Numbered from the stretch's first letter, positions 49,647 through 58,297 are shown. The stretch is DNA of 64,000 nt from Archangium sp. (GCA_030695565.1 JAUYRZ010000078.1:39272-103271), one strand, 5' to 3'. Translations and numbers: made by a program. Notes: a model not told the origin generated them from the letters alone.

Positions 49647-52136
49647 TTGCTCTGCTACCGCTGCGGCACCCACGTACCGGACACCTCTGAGAAGTGTCCG
49701 ACCTGCGGGCAGAACCTGTCCACGGGTGGGTTGCGTCAAGCGACCGGCACGTTCAGCAGGCGGCGCGCGGCGACCAGTCAGATCGAAGGCGCTCCGTACA
49801 AGCCTCAAGATCTCGTCGCCAACCGCTACCTGATCAAAGACATCGTCGGCGCAGGCCCGCTGGGCTTCGTCTTCCGCGCCCACGACAAGGAGCTCGACGT
49901 CGAGGTCGCCCTCAAGGTGATCAACCCGCGGCTCCTGCAGTCGGCAGACGAGCGCAAGCAGTTCGGCAAGCAGCTGCGGCTGGCGCGCAAGCTCTCGCAC
50001 CCGAACCTGGTGAGGGTCTACGAAGAGGGCGAAGACTCCGAGCGCCCGTACTTCACCTCGCAGTTCCTCGACGGCCTCACGCTGCGGAAGATCATCGACC
50101 TGCGTTTGCAGAAGGGTCAGTTCTTCTCGTTGGGAGAAATCGAGCCGATCCTCTCGCAGATCTGCTCGGCCCTCGATGGCGCGCACAAGGTCGGCCCGCA
50201 CAGCAACCTGAAGCCGGACAACGTGCTGGTGCTGCCTGACCTGCTCAAGGTGACCGACTTTGGCCTGGGCCTCGCGATGCCGCGGCTGCCGTTCACGCAG
50301 GCGATGAAGGCGCGCAAGGCCGATCGATACCTCGCGCCCGAGCTCGTCGAAGGCAGTGAGATCGACGGCCGCGCTGACATCTACTCAGCGGGCGTGATTC
50401 TGGGCGAGATGCTCTCGGGGCTCACGCCCGACGGCTCGATCCCCGAGCTCCAGCGCCGCAACCCCGAGGTGCCCCCTCAGCTCGAGGGCATCTACCGCAA
50501 GGCGCTCAACAGCAACCCCAACGCGCGCTTCAAGACCGCCGGCGACATGATGGCGGAGATCCTCGAGCTCTCCCGCAAGCTCGCCCCGCCGGCACCCCCG
50601 AAGGTCAGCAAGCCCGAGCCCGCCAGTGGCTCTGCGCCTGCGCCCCGGCCGCGCACCACCACCGGCATGTTGCAGCTCTCACCGCGCCGCGAGAACAAGC
50701 CGCCCCCGCCGGTGCCCGAACTTCCGCCGCCGCCTCCGCCCGAGACCGGCGAGTCGTTGATGCCCGACTCGACCCAGGAGGTCGATCCCGCTCAGCTCCA
50801 GCGCGCGCTGAAGAACGCCAACGACGTCGACTTCGACTTCAAGAAAGACCGCGAGTCCACCGAGGTCATCGACTCGGGCATGTTCATCGCGCAGCTCGAC
50901 CAGGAAGACGGCGTGGAGACCCGCGCCATGGTCGAGACCGTCGCGCCGCCTCCGCCGCCCCCGGTCGCGCAGCCGTTGTTCCAGTCTCAGACCCGCAAGC
51001 CGAACCGCACGTGGATGCTGGTCGCGTTGTTGGTGGTGGCGGGCGTGGGCGTGGGCGCGGGGGGCGGGTTCCTGCTCATTCAGCGCCAGCGTCAGCAGCA
51101 GCAGATTCAGCACCCGGTCGACCCCAATCCGAACCCCACCGGGGTGGTCGAGCCGACGCCTGACGAGATCGCCGCGAAGCTCGCCGCCGACGCCGCCGCT
51201 GCCGAGCAGGAGAAGGTGCGCCTCGCCGCCGAAGCCGCTGCCGCTCAGAAGGCCATCGACGAGAAGGCCGCCGCTGAGAAGGCCGAAGCCGAGCGCCTCG
51301 CCGCGGAGAAGGCCCTGAAGCCGCCGGTCTCTGCGAAGGCCGAGGCCGAGCGGTTGGCGAAAGAAGCACGGGAGGCCGCTGCGAAGGAGAAGGCAGAGAA
51401 GCTCGCCGCCGAGAAGGAAGCCAAAGAGGCCGCCGCGAAAGAGAAGGCGGAGAAGCTCGCTGCCGACAAGGCCGCCGCGAAAGAAGCCGCCGAGAAGCTC
51501 GCCGCCGAGAAGAAAGAAAAGGGCGAGAAGGTCATCGTCGCTGCCGTCACGCCGCCCACCCCCGTCGCCACCGGAATGGCCTGCCCTGAAGGCATGCGCC
51601 TGGTCGGTGCCGGTGCGTTCAAGATGGGCACCGCACCCGGCGATCCGATGATGGGCTTCGACGAGAAGGCGCTCGCTTCGGTCGAGGTGGGGAGCTTCTG
51701 CATCGACATCTTCGAGTACCCCAACAAACGCGGCACCTCGCCGACGGCCAGCGTGGGGTTTGCCGACGCCAAGCGGCTGTGTGAAGCGCAGAGCAAACGC
51801 CTGTGCACCGAGGCCGAGTGGGAGAAGTCGTGCAAGGGGCCCGGCGGCGCCAAGTGGCCCTACGGCAACAGCTTCGACGCGAACACCTGCAACACCGAAG
51901 ACGACATCGGAGACTCGCGCAGCCTCTCGCCGGGTGGCCGCTTTGCCAAGTGCCGCTCGGGTTTCGGGGTGGCCGACCTCTCGGGCAACGTCGCCGAGTG
52001 GACCTCGGATCGCATGATCAAGGGCGGCTCGTTCGCCAGCGGTGACTACGCGGTTCGTTGTTCGGCGCGGAAGAACGGCGCTTCGTTCGCCAAGTCGTCT
52101 GAGGTGGGTTTCCGGTGCTGCAGCGATCAGCGCTGA
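49647..52136 (+). CDS. zinc-ribbon / serine-threonine kinase-like / FGE-sulfatase domain protein, probable pseudokinase
   Basis: 829 aa from TTG 49647. Zinc ribbon Cys3-Cys6-Cys17-Cys20, then a kinase fold (about 60-310) with GAGPLGFVF, Lys90 in VALKV and DFG (Asp204). The catalytic loop reads HSNLKPDN: Asn187 replaces the HRD Asp. A Pro-rich linker follows, then a TM helix (about 453-476), an Ala/Lys/Glu coiled coil (about 505-630), and a C-terminal formylglycine-enzyme-like domain (CPEGMRLVGAGAFKMGTAPG, DLSGNVAEWTSD, EVGFRCC). It likely spans the membrane and signals without phosphotransfer. Confidence 0.9.
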   Translation: MLCYRCGTHVPDTSEKCPTCGQNLSTGGLRQATGTFSRRRAATSQIEGAPYKPQDLVANRYLIKDIVGAGPLGFVFRAHDKELDVEVALKVINPRLLQSADERKQFGKQLRLARKLSHPNLVRVYEEGEDSERPYFTSQFLDGLTLRKIIDLRLQKGQFFSLGEIEPILSQICSALDGAHKVGPHSNLKPDNVLVLPDLLKVTDFGLGLAMPRLPFTQAMKARKADRYLAPELVEGSEIDGRADIYSAGVILGEMLSGLTPDGSIPELQRRNPEVPPQLEGIYRKALNSNPNARFKTAGDMMAEILELSRKLAPPAPPKVSKPEPASGSAPAPRPRTTTGMLQLSPRRENKPPPPVPELPPPPPPETGESLMPDSTQEVDPAQLQRALKNANDVDFDFKKDRESTEVIDSGMFIAQLDQEDGVETRAMVETVAPPPPPPVAQPLFQSQTRKPNRTWMLVALLVVAGVGVGAGGGFLLIQRQRQQQQIQHPVDPNPNPTGVVEPTPDEIAAKLAADAAAAEQEKVRLAAEAAAAQKAIDEKAAAEKAEAERLAAEKALKPPVSAKAEAERLAKEAREAAAKEKAEKLAAEKEAKEAAAKEKAEKLAADKAAAKEAAEKLAAEKKEKGEKVIVAAVTPPTPVATGMACPEGMRLVGAGAFKMGTAPGDPMMGFDEKALASVEVGSFCIDIFEYPNKRGTSPTASVGFADAKRLCEAQSKRLCTEAEWEKSCKGPGGAKWPYGNSFDANTCNTEDDIGDSRSLSPGGRFAKCRSGFGVADLSGNVAEWTSDRMIKGGSFASGDYAVRCSARKNGASFAKSSEVGFRCCSDQR

Positions 52137-53047
52137 CCCTCACGCTGCTGCTCGCTTCGGCCGTGTGGGCTGAACGTCCGCGCGTGGTGGTGGTGAAGTC
52201 GGCGGCGCTCAACGCCTACGCCCAGGTGGTCGCCGGGTTCGCGGCCGAGGTGAAGGGCCAGGTCGAAGAGATCACTCTCGACGAAGGGCCTGATGCCGCC
52301 GCGGCTGCTTTCAAGAAGCTGAGCGCCAACAAGCCTGCGCTGGTGCTGGCCATCGGCCCCGCGGCGGCCGTCGGCGCGCGCCGCGAGTTCAGCGACGTGC
52401 CGGTGCTGTTCTCGATGGTGCCGTATTACGAGAAGTACGAGCTCGATGGCCAGAACACCACGGGCATCGCGCTCACCAGCGATCTCTCGCTCGAGCTGAG
52501 CGCGCTCAAGGCCGTGCAGCCGAAGGTGAAGCGGGTCGGCGTGCTGCAGGATCCCCGGTACTCGAAGGCGCTGCTCGACGGGGCATCGCAAGCCGCGCAG
52601 TCACGCGGGCTGGTGCTGGTGCCGCTCGACGTCGACAGCTCGACCAAGGTGGAGAAGGCGCTCGCCAACGCCAAGGGCAAGGTCGACGCGCTGGTGATCG
52701 TCTCGGACAAGACGGTGGGCAACGCCGCGGTGGTCGAGCGGCTCCTGGCGTGGTGTCAAGGCGAGAAGGTGCCCGCGGTCGGCCTCGCGTCGGCGCAGGT
52801 GAAGCAGGGCGCGTTGTTCGCGCTGGCGCCCGCGCCGCTGGCCATCGGTCAGCAGGCGGGGCGCATCGCCAACCGCATCCTGGTGGAGAAGGTGGATCCC
52901 GGAGCGATGGCGGTGGCGAACCCGGAAGGGCTCGAGCTGCACGTGAACCTCACCACCGCGCGCCGTCTGGGCGCTCCCGAAACCTTCGCGCTCGACATCG
53001 TCACCTTCGCCGCGAGGCAAAGCCTGACGGTCAAAGTCGCCGAATAG
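52115..53047 (+). CDS. ABC-type substrate-binding protein (PF04392-like)
   Basis: 310 aa. Signal peptide (LTLTLLLASAVWA), then a two-lobe periplasmic-binding fold: RVVVVKSAALNAYAQVVAGF, LVLAIGPAAAVGARREF, VPVLFSMVPYYEKY, KRVGVLQDPRYSKALLDGA and NAAVVERLLAWCQ. The family (ABC substrate-binding, TrpX-like) often binds amino-acid-like ligands. No permease or ATPase gene is nearby, so it may be an orphan sensor. GTG 52115 overlaps the kinase gene by 22 bp. Confidence 0.88.
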   Translation: MLQRSALTLTLLLASAVWAERPRVVVVKSAALNAYAQVVAGFAAEVKGQVEEITLDEGPDAAAAAFKKLSANKPALVLAIGPAAAVGARREFSDVPVLFSMVPYYEKYELDGQNTTGIALTSDLSLELSALKAVQPKVKRVGVLQDPRYSKALLDGASQAAQSRGLVLVPLDVDSSTKVEKALANAKGKVDALVIVSDKTVGNAAVVERLLAWCQGEKVPAVGLASAQVKQGALFALAPAPLAIGQQAGRIANRILVEKVDPGAMAVANPEGLELHVNLTTARRLGAPETFALDIVTFAARQSLTVKVAE

Positions 53048-53048
53048 T

Positions 53049-53091
53049 CCCCCTCGCCCCGCAAGCGGGGAGAGGGTCGGGGTGAGGGGCC
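53049..53091. repeat. dispersed hairpin repeat (type A)
   Basis: CCCCCTCGCCCCGCAAGCGG then GGAGAGGGTCGGGGTGAGGG, directly before the purB promoter element. Confidence 0.75.
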
Positions 53092-53092
53092 G

Positions 53093-53101
53093 TGCTAGGC
53101 A
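53093..53101 (+). promoter_or_regulatory. extended -10-like element TGCTAGGCA upstream of purB
   Basis: TG-C-TAGGCA ends seven bases before ATG 53109. The bases before it belong to a type A repeat, so any -35 contact would lie within the repeat. Confidence 0.5.
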
Positions 53102-53108
53102 ACCCACC

Positions 53109-54419
53109 ATGATCCAGCGCTACTCCCGTCCCGAGATGGTCGCCCTCTGGTCGAACGAGGCAAGGCTCCGCCGTTGGCGAGACGTCGAGCTCGCCGCGCT
53201 GGAAGGCATGGTCGCGGAAGGCCTCGCCCCGAAGTCCGCCTACGAAACCTGCGCAGCCAAAGCCGGAGACTTCACGCCCGAAGACGTCGCGAAGGTCGAC
53301 GAGATCGAGAAGACGACCAAACACGACGTGATCGCCTTCCTCACCTTCATGGAGGGGCGCATCGGGCCCGACGCGCGGTGGCTGCACTGGGGCATGACCT
53401 CCAGCGACGTGCTCGACACCTCGCTCGCCTTGATTCTGCGCGACGCCTCCACGTTGATCCTGGCGGGCCTCGACCGGGTGATGAAGGCCGTGGAGAAGCG
53501 GGCGCGGGAACACAAGAACACTCCGATGATGGGCCGCAGCCACGGCATTCACGCCGAGCCCATCTCGTTCGGGCACAAGCTGGCCATCTGGTACGACGAG
53601 CTCGGCCGCGCCAGGCGCCGCCTCGAGCAGGCGCGCGAGGTCATCTCGGTCGGCATGATCTCCGGAGCGGTGGGCACCTTCGCGCACCTGCCCCCCTCGG
53701 TCGAAACGTTCGCGATGCAGCGGCTGGGGCTCGCCGCGGATCCAGTCACCACGCAGATCATTCAGCGAGACCGCCACGCAGAGTTCTTTGGGGCCCTGGC
53801 CCTGCTGGGCAGCAGCATCGAGAAGTTCGCGGTGGAGATCCGCCACCTCCAGCGCACCGAAGTGCGGGAAGTCGAAGAGAACTTCACGCCGGGCCAGAAG
53901 GGCAGCTCGGCGATGCCGCACAAGCGCAACCCGATCCTCTCGGAGAACCTGAGCGGGTTGGCGCGCATGCTGCGCAGCTATTCGATCGCGGCGTTGGAGA
54001 ACGTGCCGCTCTGGCACGAGCGAGACATCTCACACTCCTCCGTGGAGCGGATGATCGGGCCGGACGCGACGGTGGTGGCCGACTTCATGCTCCACCGCTT
54101 CGCGGGGTTGATGGAGAACCTGAAGGTGTACCCGGAGAACATGCAGAAGAACCTCGACCTGCTGGGCGGGGTGGTCAATTCGCAGCGCCTGCTGCTCGAG
54201 CTGGCGAAGCGAGGCATGGATCGCCAGGCGGCCTACGTCGTCGTGCAGCGCAACGCGATGCGGTTCTTCGAAGAGAACGTCGACTTCAAGACCTCACTCT
54301 TGAGCGACGCGGAGCTGCTCAAGGTGATGTCACCCGACGACATCGCGGCGTGCTTCACCACCGGCTATCACCTGCGCCACGTGGATCAGATCTTCGAGCG
54401 CGTCTTCAAAAAGAGCTGA
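53109..54419 (+). CDS. purB: adenylosuccinate lyase
   Basis: 436 aa. Acts twice in purine synthesis: SAICAR to AICAR and adenylosuccinate to AMP. Fumarase/aspartase-superfamily signature GSSAMPHKRNP begins at Gly265. Also MMGRSHGIHAEPISFGHK with the catalytic His, HWGMTSSDVLDTSLAL, and a C-terminal helical domain. Convergent with purC, which supplies its substrate pathway, but the two are separately transcribed. Confidence 0.98.
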   Translation: MIQRYSRPEMVALWSNEARLRRWRDVELAALEGMVAEGLAPKSAYETCAAKAGDFTPEDVAKVDEIEKTTKHDVIAFLTFMEGRIGPDARWLHWGMTSSDVLDTSLALILRDASTLILAGLDRVMKAVEKRAREHKNTPMMGRSHGIHAEPISFGHKLAIWYDELGRARRRLEQAREVISVGMISGAVGTFAHLPPSVETFAMQRLGLAADPVTTQIIQRDRHAEFFGALALLGSSIEKFAVEIRHLQRTEVREVEENFTPGQKGSSAMPHKRNPILSENLSGLARMLRSYSIAALENVPLWHERDISHSSVERMIGPDATVVADFMLHRFAGLMENLKVYPENMQKNLDLLGGVVNSQRLLLELAKRGMDRQAAYVVVQRNAMRFFEENVDFKTSLLSDAELLKVMSPDDIAACFTTGYHLRHVDQIFERVFKKS

Positions 54420-54461
54420 AGACAAACTCCACAAACGCCACAACTCCACAAACGCGACAAA
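54420..54461 (+). terminator. C-rich, G-poor tract with 17-bp tandem repeat, possible Rho site
   Basis: ACTCCACAAACGC occurs at 54426-54438 and 54443-54455 in a 17-bp period. The 42 bases after the purB stop are rich in C and A with very few G, the composition of a rut site. It precedes a type A hairpin that could pause polymerase. Confidence 0.4.
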
Positions 54462-54499
54462 CTCCCTCTCCCCGAGGGGGAGAGGGGCGGGGAGAGGGC
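54462..54499. repeat. dispersed hairpin repeat (type A) between purB and purC
   Basis: CTCCCTCTCCCCGAGGGGG then AGAGGGGCGGGGAGAGGGC, ending at the purC stop codon. Confidence 0.8.
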
Positions 54500-55447
54500 T
54501 TACAGCAAGCCCTTCAGACTCTTCTCAATCCGGGCCCTCACATCCCCGACCTCGAGCGCGAACGAGGTTCCGGTGATCCGCTCGAACGCCGTCAGATACT
54601 TCTCGGCCAGCATCACGCGAACCTCATCCGGAATCGGCGGCGGAGTGCCCTGACCCGAGAACCCGCGCTCCTGCAGCAACCACTGCCGCAGGTTTTCCTT
54701 GTCGAGCATCAGCTGCGCCTCACCGCGCTGAAAGCGCTCGAGCGAACCGTCAGCGATCCAGAACCGGCTGCAGTCAGGCGTGTGCATCTCATCGATCACC
54801 ACCAGCTCTGAACCGACGAGCCCGAACTCATACTTGGTGTCGACCAACAGCACGCCGTTCGCGGTCGTGTGGCGCTGCCCTTCATCGAACAGGCCGAGCG
54901 CAGCTTCCCTGGTGCGAGCGAAGTCGCGCGCCGACATCAGCCCCTGCGTCACGACGGCCTGCTCGGTGAGCGGCTCGTCATGTTCGCCGATCGGCGCCTT
55001 GGTGGCGGGCGTGAGGATGGGCTTCTCGAACTTCTGATCCTTCTTCATGCCGGCGGGCAGCGACAACCCATATGGATCGCGGCCGGCCTCGTAGTCGCGC
55101 CACAAACTCCCGGTGAGGAACGCGCGAACGACGAACTCGACCTTGAAGGCGTCTGCGCGGCGCCCGACGATCACGCACGGATCGGGCATGTCGAGCACGT
55201 GGTTCTTCACCACGTGCGCAGTCTTCTGAAACCAGAAGTGCGCGAGCGTGTTGAGCAGGTCGCCCTTGAAGGGCAGCGTGGTGAGGATGTGGTCGAACGC
55301 GGAGAGCCGATCGGTGGTGATCAACACCAGGCGATCGCCCTTCAGGTACGTGTCACGCACCTTGCCGCGGTACTTCTGACCGAGCGTGGGGAAGTCGGTG
55401 GCGTCGAGCGTGTGCGGAAGCTGGGCGGTGAGCCGGGCGTCAGGCAT
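54500..55447 (-). CDS. purC: SAICAR synthase (phosphoribosylaminoimidazole-succinocarboxamide synthase)
   Basis: 315 aa, the longer (yeast-like) form. It joins CAIR and aspartate using ATP. Motifs: KYRGKVRDTY (ATP loop), LITTDRLSAFDHIL, EFVVRAFLTGSLWRDY, GLVLVDTKYEFG-type (LLVDTKYEFG) and IDEMHTPDCSRFW. ATG 55447 is preceded six bases upstream by TACTCG with TGG before it, another near-leaderless promoter. Confidence 0.97.
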   Translation of the reverse strand: MPDARLTAQLPHTLDATDFPTLGQKYRGKVRDTYLKGDRLVLITTDRLSAFDHILTTLPFKGDLLNTLAHFWFQKTAHVVKNHVLDMPDPCVIVGRRADAFKVEFVVRAFLTGSLWRDYEAGRDPYGLSLPAGMKKDQKFEKPILTPATKAPIGEHDEPLTEQAVVTQGLMSARDFARTREAALGLFDEGQRHTTANGVLLVDTKYEFGLVGSELVVIDEMHTPDCSRFWIADGSLERFQRGEAQLMLDKENLRQWLLQERGFSGQGTPPPIPDEVRVMLAEKYLTAFERITGTSFALEVGDVRARIEKSLKGLL

Positions 55448-55453
55448 GCCCCG

Positions 55454-55462
55454 CGAGTACCA
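55454..55462 (-). promoter_or_regulatory. extended -10-like element TGGTACTCG of purC
   Basis: On the minus strand TG-G-TACTCG ends six bases before the purC ATG. An alternative TATGGT overlaps it, 11 bases from the ATG. Confidence 0.4.
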
Positions 55463-55554
55463 TATTGGGAGGGCCGAAAGCGCTGGACCGTTACCGGCGA
55501 GCCCCCTGCTACTCCGGCACTGGCGGGCGGGGTGTGCGCAGGTGATGCTGAAGA

Positions 55555-55761
55555 ATGGGTTCCGAGGCGGTGGCTCACGAGCAAGTCCGATGCACCTGCG
55601 GCAAGGGCGTTTTGTTCGTGGCGGTGAAGGTGAAGGAGGAGGGCCTGCTCAGCTACAGCACGGAAGATGTTTCGCCGTGCGAGTACTGCGGCTCGACCGA
55701 TCTGGGGAGTGCGCGCGCCAAACGCATCGGCCTCAAGCGGCGCGCCGCCGACCGAAACTAA
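55555..55761 (+). CDS. small zinc-ribbon-like protein
   Basis: 68 aa. Two Cys pairs, CTCGKG (Cys14, Cys16) and CEYCGS (Cys42, Cys45), with a beta-rich middle, suggest a one-zinc ribbon. The basic C-terminus (ARAKRIGLKRRAADRN) could bind nucleic acid. ATG 55555 follows GAAG; an extended -10-like TGCTACTCC lies about 45 bp upstream. Function unknown. Confidence 0.65.
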   Translation: MGSEAVAHEQVRCTCGKGVLFVAVKVKEEGLLSYSTEDVSPCEYCGSTDLGSARAKRIGLKRRAADRN

Positions 55762-55770
55762 GCGAAAGCA

Positions 55771-55800
55771 CTCCCTCTCCCTTCGGGTCGGGGTGAGGGC
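55771..55800. repeat. dispersed hairpin repeat (type A), truncated
   Basis: CTCCCTCTCCCTTCGGG then TCGGGGTGAGGGC, missing the internal GAGAGG arm; lies between convergent genes. Confidence 0.65.
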
Positions 55801-55801
55801 C

Positions 55802-57697
55802 TCACCGCAAAAACTGCGAAGCAGCCCAACTCGACAGCTCTGTTCGGCGAGGTTCCTCGTACCGAACGAGCGCCTCTTTCAACTCCCGGCGAACGACCCC
55901 CAGAATCTCCTGCCGATCGTTCAGCAGTGCCGCGGCCTCCTGAAGCGCGCTGCGCGCCGCCGCCCAATCCTGCTGCGCAGAATCCGCTCTACGTGAGGCC
56001 AGCTTCCGCACGGTGAGCAGGTGCCGCGCCTGGTTCTCGGTGAACCCCCGCGCATACTGATGCGTTTCCGGGAAAGGCAGTTTCTCGATCGCCTCGCGGT
56101 ACTCGGGCTTCATGAAGTTCATCAGGCCTTGGACGGCGCGAGCGTCGTCATCCGCTGCGCGCATCACGGCCTGAACCGGCTCCAGCAGCGAGAGCGAGAG
56201 ACACACCGCCTCCATGTTTTGGGCGCGCAACCGGGCCGCAGCCACCGCGCGGTCGAGCTTCTTCACCGCGACCTCCTTGCGGTGCTCGACGAACGCGCGC
56301 AGCAGGTCGAGCAGATCGAGGCGACGAGGGTGCGGCGTGCCGTGCACCATGAACACGCCCTCCCATGAGAGCTGGCAGACGCCGCTGTGAAAGATGGCCA
56401 TCTGCGCGGTGCCACTGAAGGCGAGATGTTCCAGTTCGATCACCACGCGAGTGCTCGTCGCGCTCGATTGGTCTCTCACCACGGTGACGCCCTCGAGGCG
56501 CAGCGCGTGGATTTCTTCGCAGACGCGCGTCGGGCTCATCGGCCAGGGAAGTTGCGAGATGACGATGCGGGCCTTCCGCGCCTGTTCGTCGACCTCGACC
56601 TCGATGCGGCCTCGGGCGGTGAGGGTGCCGGCGCCGCGATGCCAGAGGTTCTGGAGGCCCGCGTACGAGATCACCCCGCCGTCTGGCAGGTCGGGACCTG
56701 AGAGAATTCGATTGAGGTCGGACTGCATGCAGTGCGGATTCCCGAGCACCAGCAACGCCGCCTCCAGGATTTCCTTCGGTGCATGCGGTGGAGCGACGGC
56801 GCCCTGACCTTCCGCGCCGTTGATCAGGAGCATCGGGAGAGGAAGTGACTCTTCGAGCAGCTCGAGCCCCTGCCGCGTCAGCCGCGCGTGAGTGAGGTGC
56901 GTCGAGGCCGGCGTGAAGCGGCCCGAAAACCCCTGCATCTCGACGAGCGGAATGCGGCGCAACGAAGGATGCCCAAGCGAGATCAACGTCCGCTCCACGG
57001 TGGCGAGGTCCAACTCGCGCCAAGCGACTTCGGCCGCGAGCTCACTGAGCCGCATGAACGGCCTCCCCGGAGGCGCCGCCACCTTCATCATCTCGAGCAC
57101 GAGCCGCTGGGTGCGGGTCAGCCCATCGAACTCATCAGGCAACTCGGTGGCCATGGTGAGGAACGGAGTGGGCGGCAAGACGAGCTCCCGGGCCACGATC
57201 GGGGCCGGAGAGTCGCCCGCGAGTTGGTCGGCGGTGCGCACGCGCCCCATCGTCCTGAGCGCCGCCACGATCAAGCGCCGCAGCGTCGGATCATCTCTCC
57301 AGCGTCGCGCCAGCTCGAGCAGCTTCTTGCTTCCGTTGCGCGCACGAACGCAGTCGAAGATCTCACGGTGGATCGCCTCGCGATCCACCGGCTCAGGTCC
57401 AGTGACCGCCAGCGCAGGCGGCGGAAGGTCACCCTCCACCTCGCTCGGCGGCTTCTCGAACAGGGGCAGGGGCGACCATCGGCCAACGCCATCAGCCGGA
57501 AGCCCACCCGCCACCGGCACCACCACGGCAGCGAGCGCATCACGTGCCGCGGCGATCGACGAACGCAGCTCCTCGCAATACTTCCGTTCCTGATCCAACC
57601 GAAGCTGCGGAGTTCGTTCGCGGTAGCCCGGTTCAGCGAGCCTCGCCTCGATCCCAGCGAGGTCCGCTTCCAGGCGCTGAAGCTGCTCGGGGTTCAG
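55802..57697 (-). CDS. GyrA/ParC-core homologue lacking the catalytic tyrosine
   Basis: 631 aa if started at CTG 57697 (CTGA overlap with the previous stop); 598 aa from TTG 57598. From about residue 188 it follows the type II topoisomerase A-subunit order. FDGLTRTQRLVLEMM matches the winged-helix start, and STHLTHARLTR stands where GyrA has AAMRYTEARL. Then come LLINGAEGQGAVAPPHAPKE, GPDLPDGGVI, VISQLPWPMSPTRVCEEI, RVVIELE, LLRAFVEHRKE, and the coiled coil ending YEEPRRTEL. Arg-Tyr becomes His-Leu (codons 56899-56894) and HPHGD is absent. No C-terminal pinwheel, and no gyrB or parE nearby. Predicted not to cut DNA. Confidence 0.85.
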   Translation of the reverse strand: MNPEQLQRLEADLAGIEARLAEPGYRERTPQLRLDQERKYCEELRSSIAAARDALAAVVVPVAGGLPADGVGRWSPLPLFEKPPSEVEGDLPPPALAVTGPEPVDREAIHREIFDCVRARNGSKKLLELARRWRDDPTLRRLIVAALRTMGRVRTADQLAGDSPAPIVARELVLPPTPFLTMATELPDEFDGLTRTQRLVLEMMKVAAPPGRPFMRLSELAAEVAWRELDLATVERTLISLGHPSLRRIPLVEMQGFSGRFTPASTHLTHARLTRQGLELLEESLPLPMLLINGAEGQGAVAPPHAPKEILEAALLVLGNPHCMQSDLNRILSGPDLPDGGVISYAGLQNLWHRGAGTLTARGRIEVEVDEQARKARIVISQLPWPMSPTRVCEEIHALRLEGVTVVRDQSSATSTRVVIELEHLAFSGTAQMAIFHSGVCQLSWEGVFMVHGTPHPRRLDLLDLLRAFVEHRKEVAVKKLDRAVAAARLRAQNMEAVCLSLSLLEPVQAVMRAADDDARAVQGLMNFMKPEYREAIEKLPFPETHQYARGFTENQARHLLTVRKLASRRADSAQQDWAAARSALQEAAALLNDRQEILGVVRRELKEALVRYEEPRRTELSSWAASQFLR

Positions 57698-58242
57698 CGG
57701 GTCGGCGCGGCGGCCATGTAGACGAACGACGGGTTCAGCCGGAGCTGCCCATCAATCCACGCGGCGGCATACGGCGCGCCCGGCGTGCGCACGACAGTCA
57801 CCGGACCCGCCGGCTTGATGTTCCACAAGGTGATCAGCGAACGGGCGATCTGCTCGGCGGCTTCCCGCTCCGACAGGCCCTGAAACGCATCACGGCGATC
57901 TTCCGCGAACCGATCACCGCGGGTCTCGAAGTTGAGGTCGACCGCGGCACCGGCATCGCCCGGGCCCAGCAGGTCAGCGCCGGGCTCCAGCGCAGGGGCC
58001 GCAACGAACTCACCCGCGACCAGCATGGGGAAGAGCACCGCACCCCGGCTGCCCGCCTGACCAGCCGATTGGCGAGCCAGATCGCGGAACAACTCGACCC
58101 GAACCTGCGGCGACTCGAACTCGAGCCACTCGGCAGTGCCGGTGAGGGCCTGCGTACTGGTGACCCCACGGGAGGGGCTCGCGCCCATTCCGCAGCCGGC
58201 GGCCAGCAACAGCGACAAGGAGATCAGGGCAGTTCGCAACAC
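57694..58242 (-). CDS. lipoprotein of unknown function
   Basis: 182 aa from GTG 58242: signal ending LLAAGC (Cys17), then about 165 residues including PQVRVELFRDLARQ, LSEREAAEQIARSLITLWNI and VYMAAAPTR. No family recognised. GGAGGAG precedes the GTG, and TATAGT lies nine bases upstream on the minus strand. Its stop is overlapped by the start of the GyrA-like gene, so the two are probably made together. Confidence 0.75.
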   Translation of the reverse strand: MLRTALISLSLLLAAGCGMGASPSRGVTSTQALTGTAEWLEFESPQVRVELFRDLARQSAGQAGSRGAVLFPMLVAGEFVAAPALEPGADLLGPGDAGAAVDLNFETRGDRFAEDRRDAFQGLSEREAAEQIARSLITLWNIKPAGPVTVVRTPGAPYAAAWIDGQLRLNPSFVYMAAAPTR

Positions 58243-58297
58243 GGCTCCTCCACTATACCTTTGAAGACACGCTCCAGCCAGCCGAAGGTCCAGGCAA

